A stretch of DNA of 64,000 nt from an uncultured Oscillospiraceae bacterium (GTDB lineage: Bacteria; Bacillota; Clostridia; Oscillospirales; Oscillospiraceae), in assembly GCA_949841355.1 (NCBI GenBank), contig CATKZP010000002.1, positions 124,001 through 188,000 of the forward strand, in the 5' to 3' direction. Position 1 is the stretch's first letter; the number at the start of each line of letters is the position of its first letter. The translations under genes were made by a program, and so were the position numbers. The notes under the pieces are model-generated. The model was not told where the DNA came from, did not search any database, and saw nothing but the letters and a program-made list of their open reading frames with translations. This document shows, piece after piece, positions 46,574 to 55,987 of this stretch.

Positions 46574-48748
46574 TCATTCTTTGGGTCCTTCGGGCGTTTC
46601 CGGCTCTTCCTCCGGCGCGGGCGACTCCTCCCCGTCCTCATCGTGGGCGGGCATGGGGATCGGCTCGTCGATGATGTGGACGTGCCGGGCGGGGGGCTCG
46701 ATGTCCCCCGGCAGCTGCTTGGCGTGGGTGGAGGTGTAGGCCCCCTCCACCAGCGCCGGGTCCCGGCCCTCCAGAATGGCCACCATCTCGCCGCCGGTGA
46801 TGGTCTCCTTCTCCAGCAGGTAGGCCACCACCTTGTCCATGTCCTCCCGGTTGGCCTGGATGACCTTCACCGCCTCGGCGTAGCACACGTCCAGCACCGC
46901 CTTGACGGCCTTGTCCATCACGGCGGCGGTGTCCTGGGCGCAGTCCAGGCCGTAGCCCCCGTCCAGATACTGGTTGCGCACGGAGCCCAGGGCCATCATG
47001 CCGAATTCCTCGCTCATGCCGTACATGGCCACCATGTTCCGGGCGATATTGGTGGCCTCCTGGATGTCCTGGGAGGCGCCGTTGGTCATGGTGTTCATCA
47101 CCACTTCCTCGGCGGCGCGGCCGCCCATGGACACGGTGATCTTGGCCATCAGCTCTTCCCGGGTGCGCAGGTTGGTCTTGTCCTCCTCGGGCATCAGCAG
47201 GGTGTAGCCCAGGGACCCCTCGGTGTGGGGGACGATGGTGATTTTCTGCACCGGCTCGGCGTTTTTCTGCTTATAGGCCACCATGGCGTGGCCCACCTCG
47301 TGATAGGCCACCAGCTTGCGCTCGAACTCGGTGAGCACGGAATTTTTCTTCTCGCTGCCCGCGATGACGAACTCGAAGGAGGCCAGCAGGTCCTCCTGGG
47401 TGACCAGCCTGCGGCCCTTGCGCACCGCACGGAGGGCGGCCTCGTTCACCAGGTTGGCCAGGTCCGCGCCCACGCAGCCCGCGGTGGCCAGAGCGATCTT
47501 GTTCAGGTCCACGTCCTCGGCCAGCTTGATCTTGCGGGTGTGGACCTGCAAGGTGGCCAAGCGGCCTGCCAGATTGGGCCGGTCGATGGTGATGCGCCGG
47601 TCGAACCGCCCCGGACGCAGCAGGGCCTTGTCCAGCACCTCGGGCCGGTTGGTGGCCCCCAGCACGATGACGCCCTTGCCGGGGTCGAAGCCGTCCAGCT
47701 CGGCCAGCAGCTGGTTCAGGGTCTGCTCCCGCTCGTCGTTGCCGCCCATGCGGTTGTCCCGGGATTTGCCGATGGTGTCGATCTCGTCGATGAAAATAAT
47801 GCAGGGGGCCATCTTGGACGCTTCCTTAAACAGGTCGCGGACGCGGCTCGCGCCCACGCCCACAAACATCTCCACGAAGTCGGAGCCGGAGATGGAAAAG
47901 AAGGGCACGTTGGCCTCGCCGGCCACGGCCTTGGCCAGCAGGGTCTTGCCGGTGCCCGGCGGGCCCACCAGCAGCGCGCCCTTGGGCAACTTGGCGCCGA
48001 TCTCGGTGTACTTGCCCGGGTTATGGAGGAAGTCGATGATCTCCTCCAGGCTCTCCTTGGCCTCGTCCTGGCCCGCCACGTCCTTGAACGTGACGCCGGT
48101 TTTTTTCTCCACATACACCTTGGCGTTGGACTTGCCCACGCCGCCGATGCCGCCAAAGCCGCCGCCGGACCCCATTTTCTTGAACATATAGCGGTAGAGC
48201 AGCAGCAGCCCGCCCACCATCAGCAGGATAGGCAGCACCGTCCCCGCCACCATGGAGAGCATCTGCTGCTCCTGGGTCACCGGGTCGGTGCCGAACTCGT
48301 CCACTCCACTCTCGGCCAGCCAGCCGGCCAGGTCCTCGCGGATGGGGCCGGTCTGAAAGCGGATGGAGCTGCTGGCGGCGCTCTCCAGGTCCTCGCGGTC
48401 CATCTGGTTGAACAGATTGCCCAGCGCCCCGGTCCCATAGCTCTCCGACATCTTGTCCACCAGCTCCTTCAGCGGCGGCGCGTCCTCCTTCAGGGTGAAG
48501 CTATACACATTGGCGTCCAGCTTCACCTCCGCCACGTAGCCCGCCTCCACCCACTCATAGAAGGTGGAATAGGGGATGGTCTGTACCGTGGCGTTCTCCA
48601 CCCTGCTGCGGCACATGTTCAGCAGGAACACCAGCATCACCGCCCACAGGACAATGCTGAAAAACCCCAGCGGGGCGCGTTTTTTATCGTCGCCGCCATT
48701 GGGGTCCTCCCGGCGGTTGGGGTCGTTTGGTTTCATTGGGCCGGCCAT
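46574..48748 (-). CDS. ftsH: ATP-dependent zinc metalloprotease FtsH
   Basis: About 724 residues from [23 protein letters not shown] precedes 48748, so the 25-codon extension is not used. Two N-terminal membrane helices ([19 protein letters not shown] and [22 protein letters not shown]) flank the outer domain. The AAA module has Walker A ([12 protein letters not shown]), Walker B ([11 protein letters not shown]) and the second-region Arg finger (RPGRFDRRI). The protease has its zinc motif in [11 protein letters not shown]. FtsH degrades misassembled membrane proteins and some regulators. The C-terminus is acidic and Pro-rich ([18 protein letters not shown]). It is a single gene with its own promoter. 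Confidence 0.96.
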   Translation of the reverse strand: MAGPMKPNDPNRREDPNGGDDKKRAPLGFFSIVLWAVMLVFLLNMCRSRVENATVQTIPYSTFYEWVEAGYVAEVKLDANVYSFTLKEDAPPLKELVDKMSESYGTGALGNLFNQMDREDLESAASSSIRFQTGPIREDLAGWLAESGVDEFGTDPVTQEQQMLSMVAGTVLPILLMVGGLLLLYRYMFKKMGSGGGFGGIGGVGKSNAKVYVEKKTGVTFKDVAGQDEAKESLEEIIDFLHNPGKYTEIGAKLPKGALLVGPPGTGKTLLAKAVAGEANVPFFSISGSDFVEMFVGVGASRVRDLFKEASKMAPCIIFIDEIDTIGKSRDNRMGGNDEREQTLNQLLAELDGFDPGKGVIVLGATNRPEVLDKALLRPGRFDRRITIDRPNLAGRLATLQVHTRKIKLAEDVDLNKIALATAGCVGADLANLVNEAALRAVRKGRRLVTQEDLLASFEFVIAGSEKKNSVLTEFERKLVAYHEVGHAMVAYKQKNAEPVQKITIVPHTEGSLGYTLLMPEEDKTNLRTREELMAKITVSMGGRAAEEVVMNTMTNGASQDIQEATNIARNMVAMYGMSEEFGMMALGSVRNQYLDGGYGLDCAQDTAAVMDKAVKAVLDVCYAEAVKVIQANREDMDKVVAYLLEKETITGGEMVAILEGRDPALVEGAYTSTHAKQLPGDIEPPARHVHIIDEPIPMPAHDEDGEESPAPEEEPETPEGPKE

Positions 48749-48813
48749 TCTTGCAGCCTCCTTTTCAAAAACCGAAGCGGAGCTCCGGTCTGTTTTTGGG
48801 ATACTATTATGGC

Positions 48814-48842
48814 AGTATACCACACCTTTCCAGTAAACACAA
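48814..48842 (-). promoter_or_regulatory. Sigma-A promoter of ftsH
   Basis: On the minus strand TTGTGT (48842-48837), 17-base spacer, TATACT (48819-48814). Confidence 0.65.
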
Positions 48843-48933
48843 GAAATGTTCTTAACCGGGGTGTAAACTTTCTATGACGAAAAATGGGGAGACGGAAAAA
48901 GACGCCCTCCCCCTTTTCCCCGGCGGAAGTTTA

Positions 48934-48942
48934 TGATATACT
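48934..48942 (+). promoter_or_regulatory. Extended -10 promoter of rlmB
   Basis: TGATATACT is a good extended -10; the -35 region is poor. It lies 36 bases ahead of the rlmB ATG. Confidence 0.5.
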
Positions 48943-48978
48943 ACACTCATTATAGCCAGATGCAAAGGAGTTCTTTCC

Positions 48979-49752
48979 ATGCGAGACGATAAAAACCGCC
49001 GCCCGCCCCAGGACGGGCTGGCCGACGGCCTCATCGAGGGCCGCAACGCCGTCATCGAAGCCCTCCGGGCCGGGACGGCCATTGATAAAATTTACATCGC
49101 CCGGGGCGAGACCGACGCCACCCTGGGCCACATCGCCTCCACCGCCCGGAGCAGGGGCGTGGTGGTCACCGACGCGGACCGGCGCAAGCTGGACGGCATG
49201 AGCCGCACCAAAAGCCATCAGGGCGTTATCGCCGTGGCCGCCGTGCGGGAGTACGCCAGCGTGGACGACATTTTGAACGCCGCCCGGGACAAGGGCGAGG
49301 CCCCCCTGGTGGTGGTGTGCGACGAGCTCAGCGACCCCCACAACCTGGGCGCGGTGATCCGCACCGCCGAGTGCGCCGGGGCCCACGGCGTCATCATCCC
49401 CAAGCGGCGCTCTGCGGGGCTCACCGCCATCGTGGCCAAGACCAGCGCCGGGGCGGTGAGCCATCTCCCCGTGGCCCGGGTGCCCAACCTCACCGCCCTG
49501 CTCAAGGAGCTGAAGGCGGCGGGGATCTGGGTGTTCGGCGCCGCCGCCGACGGCGGGACAAGCCTGTATCAGGCCGACCTGAAGGGCCCCGCCGCCATCG
49601 TCATCGGCAGCGAGGGGGACGGCATGGGCAGGCTCGTCCGGGAACAGTGCGATTTTCTGGTGTCCATCCCCATGAGAGGCCAGCTCAATTCCCTCAACGC
49701 CTCCACGGCGGCGGCGATTGTATTATATGAAGCTGTTCGTCAGCGGGGCTAG
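48979..49752 (+). CDS. rlmB: 23S rRNA (guanosine-2'-O-)-methyltransferase RlmB (SpoU family)
   Basis: A 257-residue TrmH/SpoU methyltransferase. An N-terminal substrate-binding domain (DGLIEGRNAVIEALRAGTAIDKIYIARGE) is followed by the knotted SAM domain with its three motifs: DPHNLGAVIRTAECAG (motif 1, catalytic Arg and Asn), IVIGSEGDGMGRLVREQCD (motif 2) and VSIPMRGQLNSLNASTAAAIVLYE (motif 3). It methylates a guanosine ribose in 23S rRNA (G2251 in E. coli). The downstream membrane-protein gene starts 11 bases later, so they are co-transcribed. The ribosome site is AAAGGAG. Confidence 0.93.
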   Translation: MRDDKNRRPPQDGLADGLIEGRNAVIEALRAGTAIDKIYIARGETDATLGHIASTARSRGVVVTDADRRKLDGMSRTKSHQGVIAVAAVREYASVDDILNAARDKGEAPLVVVCDELSDPHNLGAVIRTAECAGAHGVIIPKRRSAGLTAIVAKTSAGAVSHLPVARVPNLTALLKELKAAGIWVFGAAADGGTSLYQADLKGPAAIVIGSEGDGMGRLVREQCDFLVSIPMRGQLNSLNASTAAAIVLYEAVRQRG

Positions 49753-49763
49753 GAGGCGCGTTC

Positions 49764-51881
49764 ATGTCCGATGAGACGAAAAAAAACGGCGGGCGGGAGT
49801 ACACTGTGGACGAAATTCTGGCGGAATACGGCTCCAAGGGCAAGGGGAAGCCGTCCCCCAAGGCCGGGCGTCCCCCCAAGGTGGTGGACTTCCCCACCGG
49901 GGAGATCCCGCCCGTACCCTCCCCCCTGCCGGAATCCGGCGACGACGAGCCCACCATCCGGCTGGTGAAAAAGCCCTCCAAGCCGGAGGACAAGCCCATC
50001 CCGGAGATCGTGCCGGAAAGCATGGGCCGGCGCTTTGGCGCCCGCCTGCACACCCTGCTGCGCCGGGCGGACCACTTTGCCGACCACATGTACGACCAGG
50101 CCGAGCCTGATCCCGAGGCCCGCAAGGCGGAGAAATACACCCCCGGCGTGGACCAGGAGGTGCTGCCCGGCGATGACAGCGCCCCGCCCCGCCGCCCCAG
50201 GCTGAGGCTCGTGAAGCCCAGGCAGCTGCCCCCCGACACCCCCCCCGCCAAGCTGGCCGCCCAGTACCAAAAGGGCCTCCGGGGGCAGGGCGCGCGGGTG
50301 CGCCTGGCCATGGTCCTGTCCCTGCTGGCCGCGGCCTGCTCGACAGATCTGCCCTTTCTGCCCTGGGGCTCCCTGTCCCAGGCCGCCGGGCTGGACGAGT
50401 TCCAGCTGCAATGCTGGGTCCTCACCGCCCTGCTGCTTTTGACGGGACCGCTGTGCTATGAGATCATCGCCGCCGGGGCAAAGCAGTTCTTCACCCTGCG
50501 CCCCCGGGCGGAGAGCGTGCTGCTGTTCGCCTTTTTCTTCACCCTGGCCGACGGCCTCACCGCCCCCCGGGTGGAGGGGCGGGAGCAGTCCCTCCCCTTC
50601 TCGGCGGTGACCGCCCTGGGGCTGGCCTTCGCCCTGTGGGGGGAGCACCGCCGCCGCCGGGCCGACCGCATGTCCGCCAAGGCCGCCTCCCAGGTCAAAG
50701 CCCCCTACGTGGTGTGCATGAACGACACCCTCTGGTCCAGCAAGCCCACCTATACCAAGGCCTCCGGCTCCAGCCTGGGCTTCGGCAGCCAGCTCCAGGC
50801 GGAGGACGGCGGCCACGACGCCTACCGCATCGCCGCCCCGCTGCTGCTGCTGGGGGCGATGCTGTGCGCGGTTATGGCCTCGGTGGGGCAGCAGGCCCCG
50901 GGGCGGCTGTTGTGGGCGGCCTCCGCCTGCTTCACCGCCGCCGGCTCCTGGACCGCCCTGCTGGCCTTCGCCCTGCCCTACCAGAAGCTCACCGTCCGGC
51001 TCAACCGCGTGGGGGCCGCGCTGGCCGGCTGGCCGGCCGCCGCCCGGTGCGGCCAGGGGGGCGTCATCCTCAGCGACCTGGACCTGTTCCCCACCGGCTC
51101 GGTGAGCGTGGCCCAGGTGAAGGTGTTCGGCGGCGCCGCCACGGAAAAGGTAGTGGGCTACACCGCCACCATGCTCCGGGTGATGGACTGCGGCCTCACC
51201 CGGCCCTTTCACGACCTGCTGCGCACCTACGGCGCCCTCTACCGGGAGGTATCCGGCCTGGAGTGGCACGAGGGCGGCGCGTCCGGCATCATCCGCAACC
51301 ATGAGGTGCTGGTGGGCACCTCCGCCTACATGCACCTGATGGAGGTGCCCCTCCCCCCGGGACACAACATCAAAAACGCCATCTTCTGCGCCATCAACGG
51401 CCAGCTGTCCGGCCTGTTCCTGCTGGAGTACGCCATGAGCCCCGCGGTGAACCCCAGCCTGTCCGCGCTGATGAAGGCGGGGGCCGCCCCGGTGCTGGCC
51501 ACCCGGGACCCCAACCTCATCCCCGCCCTGCTGGAGCAGAAGTTCAAGCTGCCGGTGGACAAAATGGAGTTCCCCCCGGTGGACCGGCGGCTGGAGCTGT
51601 CCAAGCCCACCCCGGAACAGGCGGGGGAGCTGGTGGCCCTGCTCAGCCGGGAGGGGCTGGGCCCCTACTGCGACGCGGTGGTGGGCGGGCGGCGGCTCCG
51701 GATGGCGGTCTGGCTGGGGCTGGCTTTCTCCCTGGCGGGGTCGGTGATCGGGCTGTGCCTCACCTTCTACCTCACCTCGGTGGGGGCCTTCGCCTCCCTC
51801 ACCGCGGCCAACTTCCTCGTTTTCATGGCCGCCTGGCTGGTCCCCCAGTGGCTCATCGCCAACTGGGTGAATCAATACTAG
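49764..51881 (+). CDS. Degenerate P-type ATPase-like membrane protein lacking the phosphorylation motif
   Basis: A 705-residue protein. The first 170 residues are charged, Pro-rich and probably disordered. Four or more membrane helices follow between about 180 and 400, and two at the C-terminus. The region between aligns by eye with the soluble domains of heavy-metal P-type ATPases: VILSDLDLFPTGSVSVAQV stands where DKTGTLTxG should be, LEWHEGGASGIIRNHEVLVGTSAYM matches the ATP-domain G-x-G block, and NGQLSGLFLLEYAMSPAVNPSLSALMKAGAAPVLATRDPN matches the hinge with ATRD in place of TGD. The phosphorylated Asp context and TGD are both lost, so it should not pump. It follows rlmB by 11 bases. The relationship is my reading, not a search result. 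Confidence 0.65.
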   Translation: MSDETKKNGGREYTVDEILAEYGSKGKGKPSPKAGRPPKVVDFPTGEIPPVPSPLPESGDDEPTIRLVKKPSKPEDKPIPEIVPESMGRRFGARLHTLLRRADHFADHMYDQAEPDPEARKAEKYTPGVDQEVLPGDDSAPPRRPRLRLVKPRQLPPDTPPAKLAAQYQKGLRGQGARVRLAMVLSLLAAACSTDLPFLPWGSLSQAAGLDEFQLQCWVLTALLLLTGPLCYEIIAAGAKQFFTLRPRAESVLLFAFFFTLADGLTAPRVEGREQSLPFSAVTALGLAFALWGEHRRRRADRMSAKAASQVKAPYVVCMNDTLWSSKPTYTKASGSSLGFGSQLQAEDGGHDAYRIAAPLLLLGAMLCAVMASVGQQAPGRLLWAASACFTAAGSWTALLAFALPYQKLTVRLNRVGAALAGWPAAARCGQGGVILSDLDLFPTGSVSVAQVKVFGGAATEKVVGYTATMLRVMDCGLTRPFHDLLRTYGALYREVSGLEWHEGGASGIIRNHEVLVGTSAYMHLMEVPLPPGHNIKNAIFCAINGQLSGLFLLEYAMSPAVNPSLSALMKAGAAPVLATRDPNLIPALLEQKFKLPVDKMEFPPVDRRLELSKPTPEQAGELVALLSREGLGPYCDAVVGGRRLRMAVWLGLAFSLAGSVIGLCLTFYLTSVGAFASLTAANFLVFMAAWLVPQWLIANWVNQY

Positions 51882-51945
51882 AGACCGTAAAAACCGAAGT
51901 CTTTGGTCCGCTTTTTCAGCCATTTCATCAGAGAGGAACCCGAGC

Positions 51946-52227
51946 ATGAAGGACAAATACGAATTTGACGCCGTCATCCACGAGATGAGGGACAGCGGCG
52001 GCGCCTATGTCGTCTTCCCCTGGGACATCCGGGAGGAATTCGGCGCGGGCCGGGTGAAGGTCTCCGCCACCTTTGACGCCGTGCCCTACGACGGCAGCAT
52101 CGTCAACATGGGCCTCAAGGACAGGCAGGGCAATCCCTGCTACATCATCGGCGTGCTCAAGGCCATTCGCAGGCAGCTGGGCAAAGGGGACGGGGACCTG
52201 GTCCATGTGACCGTGACCAAGCGGTAA
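51946..52227 (+). CDS. DUF1905-domain protein
   Basis: A 93-residue protein that is nearly all DUF1905: YEFDAVIHEMRDSGGAYVVFPWDIREEFG, then the beta strands VKVSATFDAVPYDGSIVNMGLKDRQGNPCYIIGVLKAIRRQLGKGDGDLVHVTV. The domain forms a small beta barrel of unknown function, sometimes joined to an OmdA-type helical domain that is absent here. Probably cytosolic. It lies 64 bases after the P-type ATPase-like gene with its own AGAGAGGAA ribosome site and ends at a strong terminator, so it is the last gene of that run. Confidence 0.88.
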   Translation: MKDKYEFDAVIHEMRDSGGAYVVFPWDIREEFGAGRVKVSATFDAVPYDGSIVNMGLKDRQGNPCYIIGVLKAIRRQLGKGDGDLVHVTVTKR

Positions 52228-52268
52228 AAAAGAGACGCTCCGGCCGACTGCGCCGGGGCGTCTCTATA
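52226..52268. terminator. Bidirectional terminator between the DUF1905 gene and the ABC operon
   Basis: Stem AGAGACGCTCCGGC / GCCGGGGCGTCTCT with AAAAAA before it, giving a T run for the minus-strand operon. Confidence 0.85.
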
Positions 52269-52845
52269 TTTGTCTCAGGGGCGGGCCGTCCAGGGCGATG
52301 AGCCGGTCGCAGGCGGCCAGCACCTGGGGCTGGTGGGTGGCCAGCACCACCGGCACGCCCAGCCCCCGCAGCCGCTCCAGCATCCGCTCCGCCCGCTGGG
52401 GGTCCACCCCGGCAAAGGGCTCGTCCAGCAAAAGCGCCTCGCCCCCCAGCGCCGCGCACCGGGCCAGCGCCAGCCGCCGGGCCATTCCGCCGGACAGGGC
52501 GGCGGGGCGGGCGTCCCCCTCCCCCTCCAGCTCCGCGAAGGCCAGCCATTCCGCCGCCTCCCCCCGGCGGGACCGGGGAAGCACATCCGCAATGTGCTGC
52601 GCCGCCGTCCGCCAGGGCAGCAGCCGGTCCTCCTGGAACAAAAACGCCGTTCGGGCGGGGTCCACGCCGGACACCTCGCCGCTCTCGGGAGCGCTCAGCC
52701 CCCCCATCACCCGCAGCAGCGTGGTCTTGCCGCACCCGGAGGGACCGCACAGAGCGGTAAGCCCCTGGGCGGGGATTTCCAGGGAAAAGCGGTCCAGCAC
52801 CAGCTTGTCCCCATAACGCAGGGTGATATCCTTCAGCTTTATCAC
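52264..52845 (-). CDS. ABC transporter ATP-binding protein, SsuB/TauB-like, short
   Basis: About 193 residues from GTG 52845 ([25 protein letters not shown]); the 472-codon frame in the ORF track is mostly other genes read out of frame. Walker [12 protein letters not shown], the Q-loop [13 protein letters not shown], the signature [14 protein letters not shown], Walker [13 protein letters not shown] and the His switch VVLATHQP are all present, so it is a working ATPase domain, but the end is cut soon after the His switch and it is 40-60 residues shorter than usual. The start overlaps the permease stop by four bases (GTGA). It powers import of the solute caught by the lipoprotein upstream. Confidence 0.9.
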   Translation of the reverse strand: MIKLKDITLRYGDKLVLDRFSLEIPAQGLTALCGPSGCGKTTLLRVMGGLSAPESGEVSGVDPARTAFLFQEDRLLPWRTAAQHIADVLPRSRRGEAAEWLAFAELEGEGDARPAALSGGMARRLALARCAALGGEALLLDEPFAGVDPQRAERMLERLRGLGVPVVLATHQPQVLAACDRLIALDGPPLRQI

Positions 52846-53576
52846 GCTTTGTTCCCCCTCTCCAGCCCCCGGCGCAGCACCTTCTCCAGCATCAGGGACA
52901 ACGCCACGATGGTGAGGGTCCAGGCAAACAGGTCCGGCGTCTCCAGCCCCAGCTTGGCCTGCTGGATGCGGGAGCCTACGGCGTGGGCGGGGGGACACAG
53001 CACCTCCGCCGCCACTCCGGACTTCCAGGCCAGCCCGAAGCCGGTGAGCAGTCCGGCGGCAAACTGGGGCCGCAGGGCGGGCAGATAGACCACCCGCAGG
53101 GTCTTGAGGGGCGAAAAGCGGTAGGCCCGGGCCAATTCCAGCAGCTTTTGGTCCATGCTGTCCAGCCCGGCGGACAGCGACCCCCACACCACCGGCAGCA
53201 CCATCAGCCCCGCGATGGCCCAGGGGATGGCGCTGCGGGCCACCCACAGGTACACCAGCAGGATGAAGGACACCACCGGCGTGGCCCGCACCACCCGGAT
53301 GGCGGGGGATATGAGCCGGTCCGCCCAGGGGGAGAAGTGGGTGGCGAAGGCCAGCGCCGTCCCCGCCAGCGCTCCCCAGCCAAGGCCCAGAAACACCCGC
53401 GCCAGGGTGGCCCCCACCGACAGCCAGAAGTCTGTCCCCCCCGCCAGCGCCAGCAGGCGCCCGCCCACCGACAGCGGGCCGGGCAGGAGCAGCTCCCGCC
53501 CCACCGCCGCAGACGCCAGCGCCCATACCCCCAGCCAGAAGGCCAGGGGCGCGGCGGCATTCAGCAGCTTTTTCAA
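52842..53576 (-). CDS. ABC transporter permease, nitrate/sulfonate/thiamine-precursor type
   Basis: About 244 residues. I place the start at TTG 53576 ([16 protein letters not shown]), which overlaps the lipoprotein stop in TTGA; the ORF track begins inside that gene. Six membrane helices and the permease EAA loop region ([35 protein letters not shown]) match the BPD_transp_1 type of the SsuC/TauC group. It forms the membrane channel of the importer encoded by these three overlapping genes. The rare start and overlaps at both ends mean its translation depends on its neighbours. Confidence 0.88.
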   Translation of the reverse strand: MKKLLNAAAPLAFWLGVWALASAAVGRELLLPGPLSVGGRLLALAGGTDFWLSVGATLARVFLGLGWGALAGTALAFATHFSPWADRLISPAIRVVRATPVVSFILLVYLWVARSAIPWAIAGLMVLPVVWGSLSAGLDSMDQKLLELARAYRFSPLKTLRVVYLPALRPQFAAGLLTGFGLAWKSGVAAEVLCPPAHAVGSRIQQAKLGLETPDLFAWTLTIVALSLMLEKVLRRGLERGNKA

Positions 53577-54664
53577 TTGCCCAGCCAGTAGATCCCGTCG
53601 TCGGGCAGGGAGCCGCCCACGGCGGCGGGGTCCACGGACCACAGCACCGAGTAGTAGTCGGAGATGCCCGCCACCATGTCATGCCCGGCCAGGAAGGCCA
53701 GATGGCACTGGGGAATGGCCTGCTTGGCGATGCCCGCGCTGGGGGTGAGGCCCAGCCCCGCGATCATCTCCGCCGCCGCGTCCTGATTGTTGTTCACGAA
53801 GTCAATGGACGCCTCGTAGTCGGTGAGGAAGGCCGCCACCCGGTCCGGGTGGGCCTCGGCAAACTCCGTCCGCACCACCACGGCGGTCATAATGAGCTGG
53901 CTGCCGTTTTTCAGGCCCTCCCACGCCTCGGTCAGGTCGATGGCGGCGCGCACCTTGCCCTCGCTCTTCATGATGGCGGCGGTGGCGGCGGGGACGGGCA
54001 GCATGGCGCACTCAATCTCGCCGGACAGCAGCTTGGCGCTGATCTCAGAGGCGTCGGCAAACACCACCTCCACGTCCTTGCCCGCCTCCAGCCCGTTTTC
54101 CTGTAATAAATAGCGCAGAATATACTCCGGGTTAGCGCCCTGGCCAGCGGCGTAAACGGTTTTGCCCGCCAGATCGGCCATAGAGCTGATGGACGTCCCG
54201 CCGCCGCTCTCCAGAATGTGGAGGACGCCCAGAGTGCCCGCGGCGATGATCTGCACCCCGCCGTCCGTCTTGTTGTAGAGGTTCACCGCCACGTTGGAGG
54301 CCACGGTGGCAATGTCGATCTCCCCGTTGGACAGCCCCGCCACCAGCTCGCTGTTGTCGCTGGCGATGGTGTAGCTGTAGCCGCTGCGCTGAAGGGCGGC
54401 GGGGTTGTTGTCGATGTTGTCCAGCAGCTTGGCCGCCCCCACCCCCGTGGGGCCGGACAGCACCGCGATGCGCGTACCCGGACCGGGCTCCACGTCGGTG
54501 ATCTCACCGGTGGGCTCCACCGAGGGCTCCTGGGTGGGCGCGGGCTCGGAGGAGGGGGCCTGGGTGGGCGGAGCCGTGGGGTCCGCCGCCGCCGGTTTGC
54601 AGGCGGCCAGCGTAAACAGCAGGGTCAAGGCCAGCACAAGCGCCGGGAATTTTACGTGTTTCAT
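53573..54664 (-). CDS. ABC transporter substrate-binding lipoprotein (NMT1/SsuA-like)
   Basis: A 363-residue lipoprotein with lipobox LFTLAAC (Cys near 22) and a 40-residue Pro/Thr/Glu linker. The binding domain is of the NMT1/THI5/SsuA class: [109 protein letters not shown] and [21 protein letters not shown]. Relatives bind sulfonates, taurine, nitrate or thiamine precursors; here no specificity is clear. First gene of a tight three-gene import operon. Confidence 0.88.
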   Translation of the reverse strand: MKHVKFPALVLALTLLFTLAACKPAAADPTAPPTQAPSSEPAPTQEPSVEPTGEITDVEPGPGTRIAVLSGPTGVGAAKLLDNIDNNPAALQRSGYSYTIASDNSELVAGLSNGEIDIATVASNVAVNLYNKTDGGVQIIAAGTLGVLHILESGGGTSISSMADLAGKTVYAAGQGANPEYILRYLLQENGLEAGKDVEVVFADASEISAKLLSGEIECAMLPVPAATAAIMKSEGKVRAAIDLTEAWEGLKNGSQLIMTAVVVRTEFAEAHPDRVAAFLTDYEASIDFVNNNQDAAAEMIAGLGLTPSAGIAKQAIPQCHLAFLAGHDMVAGISDYYSVLWSVDPAAVGGSLPDDGIYWLGN

Positions 54665-54808
54665 GGTCTGATTCCTTTCTTCACGGACGGGGCGGACGTC
54701 CCGCCCACAATGGAAAATTTGTCGCGGCTACAATTTTAGTCGTGGAAGTTCCCAATGTCAAGGGCTGGAACGGGGGAATTTATTTACCATTTCTTAACGA
54801 AGCTCCTC

Positions 54809-54837
54809 TTGTATTTTCCAGCGCGGTCCGCTATACT
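54809..54837 (+). promoter_or_regulatory. Sigma-A promoter of the LCP gene
   Basis: TTGTAT (54809-54814), 17-base spacer, TATACT (54832-54837), about 70 bases ahead of the ATG. Confidence 0.7.
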
Positions 54838-54907
54838 AGGGAGCGGTCCAAAGTTGACATAATCCGAGGCCCTTCGACATGGCCTTTTTGGAAAGGAAGC
54901 CTCTCCC

Positions 54908-55924
54908 ATGAGCACTTCGGCTAAACGTCAGGCCCGGCGCGGGCCCTCCCCCCTGGTGCGCCTGGCCAAGACCCTCTACTTCGTGCTGTTCGGCCTGTCC
55001 CTGGTGGTGGTGATCGGCTTCGCTGCCCTCAAGCTGTTCGCCCCCGAGCCCACGGTGGACGATCAGGTCACCATCCCGCCCCAACCCGCCGGGCCATCCG
55101 CTCCCCCCGCCGTCACCGACGGGCCGGACGCCTCCGCCGAGCCCACTCCCCTGGTGCTCACCCGCCGCAAGGGGGTCCATACCTGCCTGCTGCTGGGTGT
55201 GGCCGACATGGGCGGCAGCGATACCATCATGCTGGGCGTGTTCGACACCAATGCCAAAACCGCCTCCCTCATCTCCATCCCCCGGGACACAGTGATCCTC
55301 CAGGACGGAAAATACCGCAAAATTAATTCCACCTACGCCGGCGGGCCGGAGGCGGTGGTGTCTGCGGTCCACGAGCTGCTGGGCGTGCCGGTGGACTCCT
55401 ACGTTTCGGTGAATCTGAAGGCGTTTTCCTCCATCGTGGACCAAATCGGCGGGGTGTGGTTCGACGTGCCGGTGCGGATGGATTACAAGGACCCCCTCCA
55501 AGATCTGGTCATCGACATCCAGCCGGGCTATCAGCTGCTGGACGGCAAAAAGGCGGAGGGCGTCATGCGCTGCCGCAACTGCTATCCCAGCGCCGACATC
55601 GGCCGCGCCGCCACCCAGCGGGCTTTCCTCACCGCCCTGGTGAAGCAGACCATCACCCTTTCCAACGTGGCCAACGTCACCTCCCTCATCAACACCTTCA
55701 TCCAGTATGTGGACACCGACATGCCGCTGAGCGACATGGTGTTTTTCGCCACCCAGGCCATCGGCATGGACCTGGACGCCGCCCTGACCGCCTCCTCCCT
55801 GGAGGGCGAGTGGATCAGCCCCTACTGGCAGCTGGACGACGAGGCGGTGCTGGCGCTGGTCAACAGCCTGGACATTTACGAGGAGGCCGTCCCCGCCCAG
55901 GCCCTGCGCATCGTCCATCCGTAA
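54908..55924 (+). CDS. LytR-CpsA-Psr (LCP) family cell-wall glycopolymer ligase
   Basis: A 338-residue protein with a short basic N-terminus, one membrane helix (LYFVLFGLSLVVVIGFAALKLF) and an outer LCP domain. The motifs are LLLGVADMGGSDTIMLGVFDTNAKTASLISIPRDTVI (pyrophosphate-binding Arg and Asp), YRKINSTYAGG, LLGVPVDSYVSVNLKAFSSIVDQIGGVWFDVP and GYQLLDGKKAEGVMRCRNCYPSADIGRAATQRAFL. LCP enzymes join teichoic acids or other polymers from a lipid carrier to peptidoglycan. The usual RxR of the last motif (RYR) is RCRN here, so details may differ. Single gene with promoter and strong terminator. Confidence 0.9.
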   Translation: MSTSAKRQARRGPSPLVRLAKTLYFVLFGLSLVVVIGFAALKLFAPEPTVDDQVTIPPQPAGPSAPPAVTDGPDASAEPTPLVLTRRKGVHTCLLLGVADMGGSDTIMLGVFDTNAKTASLISIPRDTVILQDGKYRKINSTYAGGPEAVVSAVHELLGVPVDSYVSVNLKAFSSIVDQIGGVWFDVPVRMDYKDPLQDLVIDIQPGYQLLDGKKAEGVMRCRNCYPSADIGRAATQRAFLTALVKQTITLSNVANVTSLINTFIQYVDTDMPLSDMVFFATQAIGMDLDAALTASSLEGEWISPYWQLDDEAVLALVNSLDIYEEAVPAQALRIVHP

Positions 55925-55935
55925 GCCCTTCCCCT

Positions 55936-55987
55936 CAAAACCGCCGCGGGGCGGCATGGCCAAACGCCATGCCGCCCCGCGTTTTTT
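55936..55987. terminator. Strong bidirectional terminator after the LCP gene
   Basis: Perfect 15-base stem GCGGGGCGGCATGGC / GCCATGCCGCCCCGC with a CAAAC loop, followed by TTTTTT; convergent genes on both sides. Confidence 0.93.

Noticed and set aside
46358-48877. 839-codon plus-strand frame over ftsH
   Set aside because: Shadow of ftsH; composition and lack of a ribosome site argue against coding.
49749-51977. 742-codon minus-strand frame over the P-type ATPase-like gene
   Set aside because: Highly Gly/Gln/His-rich shadow; the plus-strand frame has the ribosome site, operon spacing and membrane helices.
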